Assembly (NCBI GenBank): GCA_031284525.1
Contig: JAISZR010000003.1
Span: 124,001-188,000, forward strand
Length of the DNA stretch: 64,000 nucleotides
Source of the DNA: Oscillospiraceae bacterium
Lineage (GTDB): Bacteria; Bacillota; Clostridia; Oscillospirales; Ruminococcaceae
Reading direction: 5' to 3'
Part shown: positions 1 through 9,508 of the stretch, piece by piece
Layout: each line of letters begins with the position of its first letter
How positions within the stretch are numbered: position 1 is the first letter of the stretch
Notes under the pieces: model-generated
Seen by the model: the letters and a program-made list of their open reading frames with translations, nothing else
Databases searched by the model: none
What the model was told of the DNA's origin: nothing
Translations under genes and position numbers: made by a program

Positions 1-716
1 CGGAAGCGGTGAGAGAATATGGGTTTGATGCGCGTGAAATTGCAAGGAGATTGAAGGCTTGGGATTTTTCTGCGTTGCGATTGGACTCTGTTGACGGAGA
101 ACAGGAGAAGAAGGTTGCGTTTTTAACTTTTGATGACGGCCCGTCGGCGAAAAATACGCCACAGATATTGGATATTTTGAAAAAAGAGAAGGTGCGCGCT
201 ACCTTTTTCGTTGAGGGGGATCACCTCGAAAAAGAGAGCTTGCATGAAGTCCTGAAACGTGAGCTCTGCGAGGGGCATGCAATTGGAAATCATACTTATG
301 ACCACGAGTATAAAAAGCTTTACCCAAATAGAAGGCTCAACATCGAGAATTTTAAAGCTGAGCTTGAGATGTGTGATAATAAACTCAAGGAGGTCCTAGG
401 TAAAAATTTCCAGACGCGGATTGTGCGGTGCCCTGGCGGGAGTATGTCTTGGCGCGGAATGGAGCCGCTCATCGCCTATTTTGCGCGGAAGGACATGGTC
501 TCTGTTGATTGGAACATAGAGGTTGGGGATGCGCTTGCACGGCCGAAAAAAGCTGCTCAACTTGTGGAAACGGTGAGAGCTGCCTGCGATCCGATGGTCA
601 AGATGGCGTTATTGTTGATGCACGATTCTGCTCCGGAGCGTGAGACGGTAAAGGCATTGCCTGCGATAATCAAGTGTCTCAAAGAAAACGGATTTGAATT
701 TAAGATTTTAGTCTAA
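1..716 (+). CDS. Polysaccharide deacetylase (NodB fold), 5' end outside window
   Basis: Carbohydrate esterase family 4 enzyme, expected to remove acetyl groups from a cell-wall or surface polysaccharide such as peptidoglycan GlcNAc. The NodB motifs are visible: TFDDGPS (catalytic Asp and metal-binding Asp), GNHTYDH (metal-binding His pair), RCPGGS and a late LLMHDS. The reading frame is open from base 3, upstream of the first possible GTG at 9, so the gene very likely continues to the left and its N-terminal signal or membrane part is missing here. It ends at a strong bidirectional terminator shared with the convergent neighbour. Family call is firm; substrate is inferred. Confidence 0.88.
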   Translation, partial: EAVREYGFDAREIARRLKAWDFSALRLDSVDGEQEKKVAFLTFDDGPSAKNTPQILDILKKEKVRATFFVEGDHLEKESLHEVLKRELCEGHAIGNHTYDHEYKKLYPNRRLNIENFKAELEMCDNKLKEVLGKNFQTRIVRCPGGSMSWRGMEPLIAYFARKDMVSVDWNIEVGDALARPKKAAQLVETVRAACDPMVKMALLLMHDSAPERETVKALPAIIKCLKENGFEFKILV

Positions 717-734
717 AAACATCAACCAGAAAGC

Positions 735-768
735 AAAAGTCCACCAGTTTCTTGGTGGGCTTTTTAGA
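735..768. terminator. Bidirectional rho-independent terminator
   Basis: Stem CCACCA (741-746) / TGGTGG (753-758), extended outward by AAAAG/CTTTT pairing (735-739 with 760-764), flanked by an A-run on the left and a T-run on the right. It can stop transcription from the deacetylase on the plus strand and from the minus-strand block ending at 764. Confidence 0.85.
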
Positions 769-2059
769 TGAGTCCAAAATAATGGTACGCTAGGACGTTA
801 TGTAGGTTGAATTGATAGTTGTATCTGTCTTGATGTTTTAGTACGGCGTTTGCATAACTCGCTTTGGCTTTGGTAAAACTTTTGGATCTGGAAAAGCCTT
901 TATTTAGATTTTTAAAGAACTCATAATAAAAATAAAAGGGATTGTTGTTCCCAAGCTCCGTCAGTGGTGCATCTTTGATCAGGTCGTTGCCGCTGAGGAT
1001 ATGCACTGGTGCAATGGCGTCTATGCATTTACCCGTCATGATTTTGTGAATGAAGTTTGTTTCATTCAGGCCGTGCGCCAAATGGCAGCACCAAGCTGTC
1101 AGTGTGTAATAATTGTGTTTTAAAACTCGGTTTGCGTTTTCGGTATTAAGGAATTTAAGTAACGTGTGTGTCTTTTCTCCGGGCCGTTTGATGCTGTGGT
1201 ACGCGGCGCTCTCATGTCCGTGTGTTGCTATAAAGAAGTCTTTAGCACCACTTCTATTTTCTTTTGCTATGTTTTTAATGGTAAATTCGTCATCGCGAGA
1301 AGTGATCGGGAATTCTCCTAGGGTAGAGCCATAAATCTTATATGAGCCCGGTTTTAAAAACGAGAATTCTTTATCTAAGCGCTCTTTAAAAAAATAACCG
1401 AAATCATCCGGGTTCCCGGCTTCTGCGAGAGTGGAGCAAACGAACGCGCGTATTGGCAGTGTATTGGAAGGATTTTGTTTTTTAAATTTATCATATTTCT
1501 TGATATATTTGGAGATTTCACCGCTAGTCAAAGGGAGCCTAGAAACTTGCCACTTTGGCACAAATGAAAACGGTAGTTTTGTTTCCATGATGTCATATAT
1601 ATTCAGTGGTTCTCTAAAAGATTCCGCAGATGCGGCGAAATTGGAATAGCAGAGATCTGAGACAAAAGAAGTCGGACGCTGGAAGTCATTTATTTTGCCT
1701 TTTTCATCTTTGCACTTAAATTTAAAGTTGAACGACGGGACATCTGCCTGGGTGCCAAAGATTTGAACCCCTTTGATTGTGCGTGGAAAACGCGAGTAAT
1801 TTGACTTTAAGTAGTTATAGATGTCTCCCGCGGTTTCTTGTTTTTCCACGTCAATGAGCACGGAATTGAATTTTTTGGAATATTTTTCTATTGCCGCGTA
1901 ATCTTCTGGCGTAATGCAACCGGAGTTGTAAAGTATAAGTAACAGGTTCCGTTTTGCGCAAAACCAGATGGAACCAAGGGCGAGAAACAGTGAAAAGAAG
2001 ATAATCGATATCATTTTATATTTGTTCATCTTGAGGAGAGAATAAACTTTGGCCGACAT
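764..2059 (-). CDS. Membrane-anchored caspase-fold (C25/gingipain-like) cysteine peptidase homologue
   Basis: Protein of 431 residues with one N-terminal membrane segment (about residues 17-36) and an extracytoplasmic remainder. Features of clan CD (gingipain C25/clostripain-type) peptidases are visible: a segment like the family's conserved VGR-P region (QVSRLPLTSGEISKYIKKYD, about 172-191), the putative catalytic His in ATHGH (about 280), and the putative nucleophile in TAWCCHLAHG (Cys about 324-325). An Asn-rich, Tyr-rich C-terminus follows. The ATG at 2059 is chosen because AAAGGG lies 8 bases upstream. It starts 21 bases after metG on the same strand and so is probably the last gene of the yigZ/dnaG/rpoD/metG block. 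Fold assignment is by motif only; substrate unknown; it could be a non-peptidase caspase-fold protein. Confidence 0.6.
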   Translation of the reverse strand: MSAKVYSLLKMNKYKMISIIFFSLFLALGSIWFCAKRNLLLILYNSGCITPEDYAAIEKYSKKFNSVLIDVEKQETAGDIYNYLKSNYSRFPRTIKGVQIFGTQADVPSFNFKFKCKDEKGKINDFQRPTSFVSDLCYSNFAASAESFREPLNIYDIMETKLPFSFVPKWQVSRLPLTSGEISKYIKKYDKFKKQNPSNTLPIRAFVCSTLAEAGNPDDFGYFFKERLDKEFSFLKPGSYKIYGSTLGEFPITSRDDEFTIKNIAKENRSGAKDFFIATHGHESAAYHSIKRPGEKTHTLLKFLNTENANRVLKHNYYTLTAWCCHLAHGLNETNFIHKIMTGKCIDAIAPVHILSGNDLIKDAPLTELGNNNPFYFYYEFFKNLNKGFSRSKSFTKAKASYANAVLKHQDRYNYQFNLHNVLAYHYFGLI

Positions 2060-2080
2060 CAAAAAAACCCTTTCGTGCTG

Positions 2081-3616
2081 TTAATCACATTCTTCTATTC
2101 GTGGGAAAAGGATATCGCCTTTATTTAGGGTATTGTTGCTCGGCGTTTTGCCCCAAACTTTTGCCGCCTCCCAAGTGCACAGGTGTTTTGGCAGATTCAG
2201 TTGCTCTTGAATTTTTGCAGCGGATCCCGGCATGATGGGTGTTATCAAGATGGACACGATACGCAAAGTTTCCAAAAGGTTATAAAGGGTTCCGGCCAGC
2301 TTTGAATTTTGTGTGGGATCTTTTGCCAGCGCCCACGGAGCGGATTCATCAACATAGCGGTTTGCAGTATTTATAATCTTTTGGATTTCGGCAAGTGCTC
2401 TGGGGGGATTAAGGTCATTCATAAACCGTTCTACCCCTTCAATAGCAACACTGCAAACTTCACGCAGGGTGTTTTCTTCCACCACACTTACCTCTGGCAA
2501 AAGGCCATCGAAATATTTGAATGCCATCGTAGTTGTACGTGAGACAAGGTTACCTAGATCGTTTGCAAGGTCCGCATTAATCCTAGTTATTAGTGCCGCA
2601 TTTGAAAACAGACCGTCGTCACCAAACGGCATCTCGCGTAACAAAAAGTATCTTATCGCGTCAACGCCATAAAGGTTGCACAATTTAATTGGGTCAATAA
2701 TATTGCCTTTTGATTTCGACATCTTGTCGCCGCCGAATAAAAGCCAACCGTGTCCGAATATTTTTTTGGGCAGCGGCAGTGCCAAAGCAATGAGCATGGC
2801 AGGCCAGATGATTGAGTGAAAACGCATTATCTCCTTGCCCACAAGATGTAAATCGCATGGCCAAAACTTTTCAAAATCATCATATCTGTCGTTGGCAAAT
2901 CCAAGGGCGCTGATATAGTTGGAAAGTGCATCAATCCACACATAAACGGTATGCCCACTGTCGAAATCGACGGGGATGCCCCAGCTAATTGAAGTGCGCG
3001 AAACGCAAACGTCGTCAAGACCGACTTCCATGAAATTTTTAAGCATTTCGTTTTTTCTTGAAGGCGGCGAAATAAAATCTGGTGTGGAATTGAAGAATTC
3101 CTGGAGCTGCCCTTGATATTTGCTAAGTCTGAAAAAATATGCCTCTTCGCTAAAACCAGTGACCTCGCGGTTGCAATCGGGGCATTTGCCGTTTATCAGC
3201 TGATAGTCGGTAAGGAATGCTTCGCAAGGCTGGCAATATTTCCCGGTATAATTACCCTTATAAATGTCGCCGTTTTCATAAAGCTTTTTGAATATTGCTT
3301 GCACAGACTTGACGTGATAATCATCCGTCGTTCTGACGAATCTATCAAATGAAATGTTTAGCTTTGCCCAAAGCTTTTGGATATCGGCAACAATTCCGTC
3401 AACGTATTCTTTGGGCGCACTGCCGGCTGAAAGTGCTTTTGTTTCGATTTTTTGTCCGTGTTCATCAGTGCCGGTCAAAAACATCACTTCGAATCCCCGA
3501 AGACGCTTATACCTCGCAAGGGCGTCTGCGGCGACGGTTGTGTAGCAGTGGCCTAGGTGCAGGTTGTCTGATGGATAGTATATCGGGGTGGTTATATAAA
3601 ATGTCTTTTTTGGCAT
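2081..3616 (-). CDS. metG: Methionyl-tRNA synthetase
   Basis: Charges tRNA-Met with methionine using ATP. Class I signatures are present: HLGH (residues 20-23) and KMSKS (298-302). A zinc knuckle has Cys at 128, 131, 145 and 148, typical of the MetG1/bacterial zinc form. At 511 residues it stops after the anticodon-binding helical domain, so it lacks the C-terminal EMAP-II-like tRNA-binding domain that many MetG have. The start ATG has GGAGGT seven bases upstream. It sits between the Lys/Thr-rich protein gene and the caspase-like gene, with short gaps on both sides, consistent with one transcript. Confidence 0.97.
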   Translation of the reverse strand: MPKKTFYITTPIYYPSDNLHLGHCYTTVAADALARYKRLRGFEVMFLTGTDEHGQKIETKALSAGSAPKEYVDGIVADIQKLWAKLNISFDRFVRTTDDYHVKSVQAIFKKLYENGDIYKGNYTGKYCQPCEAFLTDYQLINGKCPDCNREVTGFSEEAYFFRLSKYQGQLQEFFNSTPDFISPPSRKNEMLKNFMEVGLDDVCVSRTSISWGIPVDFDSGHTVYVWIDALSNYISALGFANDRYDDFEKFWPCDLHLVGKEIMRFHSIIWPAMLIALALPLPKKIFGHGWLLFGGDKMSKSKGNIIDPIKLCNLYGVDAIRYFLLREMPFGDDGLFSNAALITRINADLANDLGNLVSRTTTMAFKYFDGLLPEVSVVEENTLREVCSVAIEGVERFMNDLNPPRALAEIQKIINTANRYVDESAPWALAKDPTQNSKLAGTLYNLLETLRIVSILITPIMPGSAAKIQEQLNLPKHLCTWEAAKVWGKTPSNNTLNKGDILFPRIEECD

Positions 3617-3631
3617 TAGGGAACCTCCAAA

Positions 3632-4150
3632 TTAGCTTGCTTCTTCGCTTAAGATTCTTTTTAGCCAGATCTGACCAATGTCCAAGGCGTGGTAGAGACT
3701 ATCTTTTTCTGACTTTTTTTTGCAAACGTTGTGGTTAATTGTGCTAATTAACTCAACAGAGACTTTGGTTGCTATTTCAAGATCTTCCCATTTTTCGCTT
3801 TCTAGGGCAGTCAATTTGACGACATATTTTTCACTAGGATCCCCGTAATACACGTCATTCCCCAACCTCACAAGTGGAAGTCCTTTGTAAGTTAATTCTT
3901 TTTTGATTTCCCCAGTTTGCGATGCATCTTTTTTTGTGGTTGTTTTTCTTGGGGCCCTAGCAGTTTTTGCTGCGGCTTCGGTTGCCGTGGTTTTCGTGGT
4001 TGTTTTTGCTTTTGTTTCTTTGGTCAGTTTGTGCGTGTCCGCGGATTTGCTGGTAGTTTTCTTTGTGGTGGCTTTGGGGGCTGTGATTGCACTGCTCACT
4101 GCTTTTTTGTCTTTTTCATCAAGTACCAAATCGGGCGTTGTCTTTTTCAT
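3632..4150 (-). CDS. Lys/Thr/Ala-rich protein of unknown function
   Basis: Predicted 172 residues. The first about 90 residues are low-complexity Lys/Thr/Ala/Ser sequence reminiscent of histone H1-like tails (repeats of the kind TTKK, ATKTT). The last about 80 residues look folded (GLPLVRLGNDVYYGDPSEKY and a helical C-terminus). There is no signal peptide or membrane segment, so it is probably cytoplasmic and may bind nucleic acid through its basic tail. Start ATG 4150 has GGAGGT five bases upstream; longer starts have none. It lies 17 bases after rpoD and 15 before metG. I do not recognise the C-terminal domain. Confidence 0.7.
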   Translation of the reverse strand: MKKTTPDLVLDEKDKKAVSSAITAPKATTKKTTSKSADTHKLTKETKAKTTTKTTATEAAAKTARAPRKTTTKKDASQTGEIKKELTYKGLPLVRLGNDVYYGDPSEKYVVKLTALESEKWEDLEIATKVSVELISTINHNVCKKKSEKDSLYHALDIGQIWLKRILSEEAS

Positions 4151-4167
4151 GCGATACCTCCGTGTGT

Positions 4168-5322
4168 TCACTCTAAATAGTCACGTAATTTTTTGCTGCG
4201 GCTGGGATGTCTTAGTTTTCGCAGGGCCTTTGCTTCGATTTGCCTTATTCTTTCGCGGGTAACATTGAATGCCTTTCCCACCTCTTCCAGGGTTCGTGGA
4301 TATCCATCATCGATGCCGAATCGTGATCTTACAACTTTATTTTCACGTGGCGAAAGAGTTCCAAGAACACTGCAAAGCTGCTCCCTCAGCAGTGTTTGCG
4401 AAGCTGCGTCGATTGGCGAAATAACATTGTGATCAGGGATAAGGTCTCCAAGATGACTGTCTGACTCTTCGCCTATCGGGGTTTCTAGCGAAATAGGATC
4501 TTGGTTAATTCTAAGCACGTTTCTGACTTTGTTGGGGCTCATATTAAGTTCTGATGCGATTTGTTCTGGAGCCGGGTCAACGCCGTTTTTGTGAAGCAGC
4601 ATGTTCCCGGTTTTTTTTACTCTGTTCATGGTTTCAATCATGTGCACCGGGATGCGGATTGTTCGCGCTTGGTCTGCAATGGCTCTGGTTATGGCTTGCC
4701 TAATCCACCAAGTGGCGTAAGTCGAAAATTTGAATCCCTTGGTGTAATCGAATTTTTCGACGGCTCTGATTAACCCGAGATTACCCTCTTGAATTAAATC
4801 TAAAAAATGCATGCTGCGCCCCACATACTTCTTTGCTATGCTGACCACCAGTCGCAGATTCGCATTTGTAATTCGCTCTTTAGCTTCCAGATCACCATTT
4901 GCCATTTTTTCGGCTAGTTTGAGTTCCTCCTCGATGGAAAGAAGTGGAATTCTCCCGATATCTTTGAGATAAGTCTTAACGGGGTCGTCGCCTATGCCGT
5001 CAACAAGCAGCCATGTCGCCATATTACTTTCGTCCAGCTCACTTTCCGGCTCGACTTCCTTGTCAACGATGAGGGTCTTGTTTTCATCAAAAGAAACGGG
5101 ATTCCCAACCTGAAAGTTCGTGTCATGAACGAAATCACCGGGTTCTTCATGCTCCGGGTCGCAAATTATCTCTATATTTGAGTTTTCGAACGCACTGTAA
5201 AGGTTGTCTATCTGCTCCGAATCAAAGTTCACATCTTCGAGAATTGTGTTGATTTCGCTTGTGGTTATTTTCCCCTTCTTCTTCGCCGTGTCGATAAGGT
5301 TAAGCATTTTATTAGTACACAA
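4168..5322 (-). CDS. rpoD: RNA polymerase primary sigma factor (sigma-70/SigA)
   Basis: Housekeeping sigma factor that directs RNA polymerase to -35/-10 promoters. Region 1.1-like N-terminus, region 2 with [19 protein letters not shown], the RpoD box [17 protein letters not shown], and region 4 with the helix-turn-helix [20 protein letters not shown] are all intact. A TTG start at 5322 is preferred because AGGAGTGG lies 7 bases upstream and just after dnaG; the ATG at 5307 has no such site. The order dnaG-rpoD is the standard macromolecular-synthesis operon of Bacillota. The -10 sequences seen in this window (TATAAT, TAGAAT) fit such a sigma factor. Confidence 0.97.
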   Translation of the reverse strand: MCTNKMLNLIDTAKKKGKITTSEINTILEDVNFDSEQIDNLYSAFENSNIEIICDPEHEEPGDFVHDTNFQVGNPVSFDENKTLIVDKEVEPESELDESNMATWLLVDGIGDDPVKTYLKDIGRIPLLSIEEELKLAEKMANGDLEAKERITNANLRLVVSIAKKYVGRSMHFLDLIQEGNLGLIRAVEKFDYTKGFKFSTYATWWIRQAITRAIADQARTIRIPVHMIETMNRVKKTGNMLLHKNGVDPAPEQIASELNMSPNKVRNVLRINQDPISLETPIGEESDSHLGDLIPDHNVISPIDAASQTLLREQLCSVLGTLSPRENKVVRSRFGIDDGYPRTLEEVGKAFNVTRERIRQIEAKALRKLRHPSRSKKLRDYLE

Positions 5323-5335
5323 TCTGTGACCACTC

Positions 5336-7102
5336 CTAGCATTTTTTGTAGTTAGAAATATCATTCATATATTTTCTGAGTTCTTCGGCGTTCATCTTTA
5401 AGATGTCTGCTGCTTCCTTTTTTCTCTTTTGTTTTTGCAAAGTTTCTACACATTCTAAAATCCCGTTCCTATCTAGTTGCAAGTCAAAATTCTGGGCCAA
5501 AATCTCACTTAGCCTAGCCAGCGTGGCACTGCCTTTTTCTGTGATGCACGAAATATGTAGTTGCAGTCCTTTTTCGAGTCGATCTAGTAACAGGACGTAT
5601 ATTTCTTTGTTGGGGCTTACAAAAATCTCAGGAGGGCAGTTAGCTTTTAGCATTTCAAAAAGATCAGGGTTTCCATAAAGGGACCGAATTATCAACTCTT
5701 CTGATTTTATGCAGTTAACGGGCACTTTTGCTTGTGACTGACCAATTTGACTTTTAGCTGTAAGATTACGCCTAATATCTTTTTGCTCTTTTTGGACGCC
5801 CTTTTTGATTCTTGTTTTTATCAGATTGCCAACGTGTGAGGCTATTGCTTGCTTATCCACATTCAACTCGGAGCATATTTTACTGAGGTACACTTCTCTG
5901 CTTATTTTGCTCTGAACGTTTGAGAGTAACTCAGTTGCAGCCTTCAAAAATGAGGCCTTTCCAGAGGTTGTGTCAACATCAAACTCACTTTTCAATTTGT
6001 TTAGCTTAAAATCTAGCGCGGCAACGGAAGAAAAAATTGCATCTTTGAACCTAATTGCACCACGTTTTTTAATATATTCGTCCGGGTCTTTGCACCCGGA
6101 CAGGTCCAAAACTTTCACGTCGATCCCGGCGATTTCCAAAATATCAATAGCTTTTAGAGTCGCCGCTTGCCCAGCTTTATCGGAATCATACGCCAAAATC
6201 ACCACGTCGGCATAAACAGAGAGCAACTTTGCTTGGTTGGTTGTGAGAGCAACGCCGAGTGTCGCGACCACGTTTTCAAAGCCTGCCTGCACGACCGAAA
6301 TGACATCGAGGTACCCTTCAACAAGGATGATTTGCTTATTATTTTTGGCGAGATTGTTTTTAGCAAGGTTAATGTTAAATAAACTGTTGCTTTTTTTAAA
6401 GACCGGCGAATCGTAAGAATTTAAATATTTCGGCTGCCCTTCGTTTAACACGCGCCCACCAAACGCGATAACTTCGAATCTAGAATTCATTATAGGGAAC
6501 ATGATCCGATTTCGAAATACATCATAAACGGAATTGTTTTTTCCTTTTGCTAGGAGTTTGGATTCTAATAATTCCTTTGTTGAAAATCCTAGATTGCGCA
6601 GATGCTGCCCCAAGGCATCCCAACTTTCTGGGGAAAAGCCGAGCCCAAACTTCTTGATGATCTCGGGGCGAATGCCGCGTTCTCTTTGCAGATAATCCAT
6701 TGCACGATCTGTCTTTTTTAAAGTCTCGTGAAAGAATTTTGCGGCTTCTTTGTTGGCACGCAGAATCGCGGCATTCAAATTTGAAGAGTCGGTTTGCTCC
6801 ACGGCGGGGATGGCGATCCCCGCCCGGTTTGCCAATACCTTCAATGCGCCCATGTAATCGAGATTTTCTATCTTTTTGATGAATGATATGACGTCGCCGC
6901 CAGTTCGGCACCCAAAACAATAAAAAGATTGAGTCGAAGAATAAACCACGAAGGAAGGCGATTTTTCCGCGTGAAACGGGCAAAGACCAATCTGCTTACT
7001 TCCCCCAATGGGCTTTAGCTCCACATACGAACTGACAACCCCCTCAATTGGGGAAGAATCCTTTAGTTGTTCCAAAAAAGAATTAGGCAGCAAATCCATC
7101 AT
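5336..7102 (-). CDS. dnaG: DNA primase
   Basis: Synthesises RNA primers at the replication fork. The N-terminal zinc ribbon has Cys41, His44, Cys62 and Cys65. The catalytic TOPRIM domain shows [10 protein letters not shown] (metal-binding Glu) and [10 protein letters not shown]. The C-terminal helicase-binding domain is present but divergent, giving 588 residues in all, within the usual range. It is followed 13 bases later by rpoD. The start has only a weak GAG upstream; ATG 7099 is an alternative one codon shorter. Confidence 0.96.
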   Translation of the reverse strand: MMDLLPNSFLEQLKDSSPIEGVVSSYVELKPIGGSKQIGLCPFHAEKSPSFVVYSSTQSFYCFGCRTGGDVISFIKKIENLDYMGALKVLANRAGIAIPAVEQTDSSNLNAAILRANKEAAKFFHETLKKTDRAMDYLQRERGIRPEIIKKFGLGFSPESWDALGQHLRNLGFSTKELLESKLLAKGKNNSVYDVFRNRIMFPIMNSRFEVIAFGGRVLNEGQPKYLNSYDSPVFKKSNSLFNINLAKNNLAKNNKQIILVEGYLDVISVVQAGFENVVATLGVALTTNQAKLLSVYADVVILAYDSDKAGQAATLKAIDILEIAGIDVKVLDLSGCKDPDEYIKKRGAIRFKDAIFSSVAALDFKLNKLKSEFDVDTTSGKASFLKAATELLSNVQSKISREVYLSKICSELNVDKQAIASHVGNLIKTRIKKGVQKEQKDIRRNLTAKSQIGQSQAKVPVNCIKSEELIIRSLYGNPDLFEMLKANCPPEIFVSPNKEIYVLLLDRLEKGLQLHISCITEKGSATLARLSEILAQNFDLQLDRNGILECVETLQKQKRKKEAADILKMNAEELRKYMNDISNYKKC

Positions 7103-7156
7103 CTCTTTTTGTTTATGTTGTTTTGTTCAGCTCCTCGACGGGGAAAATGAAGCATT

Positions 7157-7747
7157 TCACCCCAAGTACCAAGTCACGTTTCCGGCGCATGCATTGAAAA
7201 CGGCGGCTTTAAATGCGTCTATATGAGACTCTAGAACACTGAGACTTATGTGTATTTTTTCGAAAAAAGCGGTTTTAGTCACAACAACATCATAAGCTGA
7301 AAACAAAAGCGTCACTGCGCCATAGAACCCGTAATCCAGCCCGATCTCAAGGGTTACATAGCGTTTTACTGGGACTAGATCCGCTTTTTCGAGTGCCAAT
7401 TGCACCGTTTTCGAATAAGCTCTAACGAGACCGCCTGCTCCGAGAAGAATCCCACCAAAATACCTCGTTACAACGGCGACCACATTGGTCAGTTCCTTAT
7501 TTTGCAGAACTCTCAAGATTGGCAATCCGGCGGTTCCTTTGGGCTCATGGTCGTCACTACTTTTCTGCAAGTTATCATCCTGCAAAATCAACGCATACAC
7601 ATTATGCGCCGCTTCATTAAACTCAGTTTTAACAGCTTTAATGAACGCGATGGCATCTTGCTTGTTGTTAACACCACAGACGGTTCCAATAAATCTGGAA
7701 TGCTTCACTTTGTATTCGGCTGTGAAAACTCCATTGATTGTGAACAC
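7157..7747 (-). CDS. yigZ: YigZ/IMPACT family protein
   Basis: Member of the UPF0029/IMPACT family (E. coli YigZ, B. subtilis YvyE). The N-terminal ribosomal-S5-like fold shows KHSRFIGTV, HNVYALIL, the motif SSDDHEPKGTAGLPIL and VVTRYFGGILLGAGGLVRAY, followed by a C-terminal domain of about 70 residues. Length 196 is usual for the family is about 200-215. Its molecular role in bacteria is not settled. The GTG start at 7747 has GGGAGGAG 13 bases upstream, somewhat far. It lies 54 bases before dnaG on the same strand. Confidence 0.9.
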   Translation of the reverse strand: MFTINGVFTAEYKVKHSRFIGTVCGVNNKQDAIAFIKAVKTEFNEAAHNVYALILQDDNLQKSSDDHEPKGTAGLPILRVLQNKELTNVVAVVTRYFGGILLGAGGLVRAYSKTVQLALEKADLVPVKRYVTLEIGLDYGFYGAVTLLFSAYDVVVTKTAFFEKIHISLSVLESHIDAFKAAVFNACAGNVTWYLG

Positions 7748-7822
7748 AAAATAGTTTTTGCTCCTCCCAGTAATCTCTGACTTTTTTGGCTCTGTCGAAT
7801 TGAAACCAGAATTATAATTGGG

Positions 7823-8038
7823 TCACGAGTCGCTCGCCTGCTCTATTCCGAAGCGCCTCTGGAATCGGCCAACTCGGCCTCCTGTATCGACCAATTTTTG
7901 CTTGCCTGTATAAAACGGGTGGCATTTGGAACAGATTTCAATTGATATGTCTTTTGAGGTGGATTTGGTCTTGATTATTTCACCACAAGCGCATCTAATC
8001 TCTGTTTCTGTAAACTCCGGATGTATATTTTTTTTCAC
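7823..8038 (-). CDS. rpmE: 50S ribosomal protein L31 (zinc-binding type)
   Basis: Large-subunit protein. The start MKKNIHPEF is the classic L31 opening and is encoded from a GTG at 8038 with GGAG 8 bases upstream; starts further upstream place the ribosome site inside the gene. Cysteines in CACGE and CSKCHPF give the four-cysteine, zinc-containing form (C+). It is 71 residues, slightly long at the C-terminus (FGIEQASDS). On the minus strand a possible promoter is TTGCAA-17-TACCAT upstream, around 8105-8135. Confidence 0.95.
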   Translation of the reverse strand: MKKNIHPEFTETEIRCACGEIIKTKSTSKDISIEICSKCHPFYTGKQKLVDTGGRVGRFQRRFGIEQASDS

Positions 8039-8215
8039 AAACATCGCTCCAGTCAATAAATATTTATCTTAGCCTAACCAGAAAGGCACCGCCACAAATG
8101 GTAACACAAGATGCCCGATTTTGCAACACCGCACAATTTGCCTAGTATATGTCACTGGCTATTCCTGCGCGCGGCAACGGCTTAGTTAATTTTTTATCCA
8201 CGGCCATCACCTGTT

Positions 8216-9493
8216 TCAATCAAGATCCAGACAAACTGCATCATAAACATGTTCCCCATATCGATTGAAATTTTCTTTGTGATTCATTGCCTGCAAACAT
8301 TTTTCTCGACACTTGTCGAAGTACTCTTGGCGAAATATCCCCTTTTTGGAACTCTCCGAGAGTAAGGAAAGGTATATGTTGGCTTGGATTATTGGGACCA
8401 AAAAGTTGTCAGATGCGTTTAGCTTCCTTGTTTTATAAATCGCGGCACCGAGCCGGTTTTCATCTGCAAAATTTGCGTGAGTTTTTCCCCTGAGTGTGCC
8501 AATTATGTTATCAAAGTGCTGAACATATCGGCTTTGACTGCCGCTGTCTAAAACTGCCAAAATTAGATATTCTGTGAAAAAATAACTGAAGGCATACCGG
8601 ACGTCGCACAACTTTATGAGCTCGTTTACGTCTTCATCATTGAAGAGGGTTTGCAGATATTGCATCTTATCTTCTATGCTATATGGGCACCTTTCCATGT
8701 TTGAAACAGCCAAGTAAACTTTATTGAGTGCGAGGGTGTTTGCTACATCAATAGTTTCTTTCTCCAGTTTCAAAGTGGAGGCTAACCTTTTATATCGATG
8801 TTTGATCTTGTGTTCGGTAAGTAGCCGTCTACCGTCAAACTGTGTGATTTCGGAAGGAATTGCCGAAATTGATATGTTATAGACGGGGGAGTGTATTACT
8901 TTGCAGCTGTTTGCAACCGTGAAGTAATCGAGGTTAAAAAGTTCATCTGCTCCCCATTCTCCGGCGAGTTCGTCAAACGTCAAGTGGTTTTTCCTGATTA
9001 TTTCTGTGCGAAAGAGCATGTTGCCCAGCACACTCATCATGTTGTGATTAAGAAGCATCCTTATGAGGGGATCTGCATCTTTTCGGTTAGTGTAGCACAT
9101 GTCATCGATGTTTTCAGATTCAGGAATTTCTCGAATCGTCATAGACGTAGAACCTACACAAAGATCATAACCATCAATCGCGGCTTTCAGTTTGCTGAGT
9201 GCTTTTGGCGGCGCGTTCCCGTCTTGTTCCCAAAATATGACGTATTCACCAACAGCCTGCTCTAAGCCCTTATTTCTTGCTGCTGCAAAGTTGGAGTTTG
9301 GCATTTCAATAATCTTTGAATTTGGTATTCTGGTGATTTTCTCTTTCAGGTACCTTTTGTACTTTTTGTCAGAACCAGCGTCAACAAAGATGACATCAAG
9401 GTCGGACAAATTCGCTTGATTTTGAATGGAGTCAAAAATCATGTATTTATCGTTGCTCTTAAAGTTACAATAGGGGACTATAACGCTGATCAA
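8216..9493 (-). CDS. Family 2 glycosyltransferase
   Basis: GT-A fold sugar transferase of 425 residues, no signal peptide. The N-terminus MISVIVPYCNF, DLDVIFVDAGSD and NFAAARNKGLEQAVGEYVIF are typical of GT2 enzymes; the usual DxD metal motif is replaced by EQDG (about residues 94-97). The C-terminal about 190 residues are helical and unassigned. The start is TTG at 9493 with GGGAG 11 bases upstream, 15 bases after the ymdB-like gene on the same strand. It probably glycosylates a cell-surface polymer or protein; acceptor and sugar cannot be read from the sequence. Confidence 0.85.
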   Translation of the reverse strand: MISVIVPYCNFKSNDKYMIFDSIQNQANLSDLDVIFVDAGSDKKYKRYLKEKITRIPNSKIIEMPNSNFAAARNKGLEQAVGEYVIFWEQDGNAPPKALSKLKAAIDGYDLCVGSTSMTIREIPESENIDDMCYTNRKDADPLIRMLLNHNMMSVLGNMLFRTEIIRKNHLTFDELAGEWGADELFNLDYFTVANSCKVIHSPVYNISISAIPSEITQFDGRRLLTEHKIKHRYKRLASTLKLEKETIDVANTLALNKVYLAVSNMERCPYSIEDKMQYLQTLFNDEDVNELIKLCDVRYAFSYFFTEYLILAVLDSGSQSRYVQHFDNIIGTLRGKTHANFADENRLGAAIYKTRKLNASDNFLVPIIQANIYLSLLSESSKKGIFRQEYFDKCREKCLQAMNHKENFNRYGEHVYDAVCLDLD

Positions 9494-9508
9494 ATTGCAA
9501 TCTCTCCC

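Noticed and set aside
3903..4262. Plus-strand frame opposite the Lys/Thr-rich protein
   Set aside because: Hydrophobic Phe/Val-rich mirror image of the low-complexity basic tail; no ribosome site.
8194..8202. TTATCCACG, a near DnaA box
   Set aside because: Single and imperfect; no cluster of boxes and no dnaA, so no origin is called.
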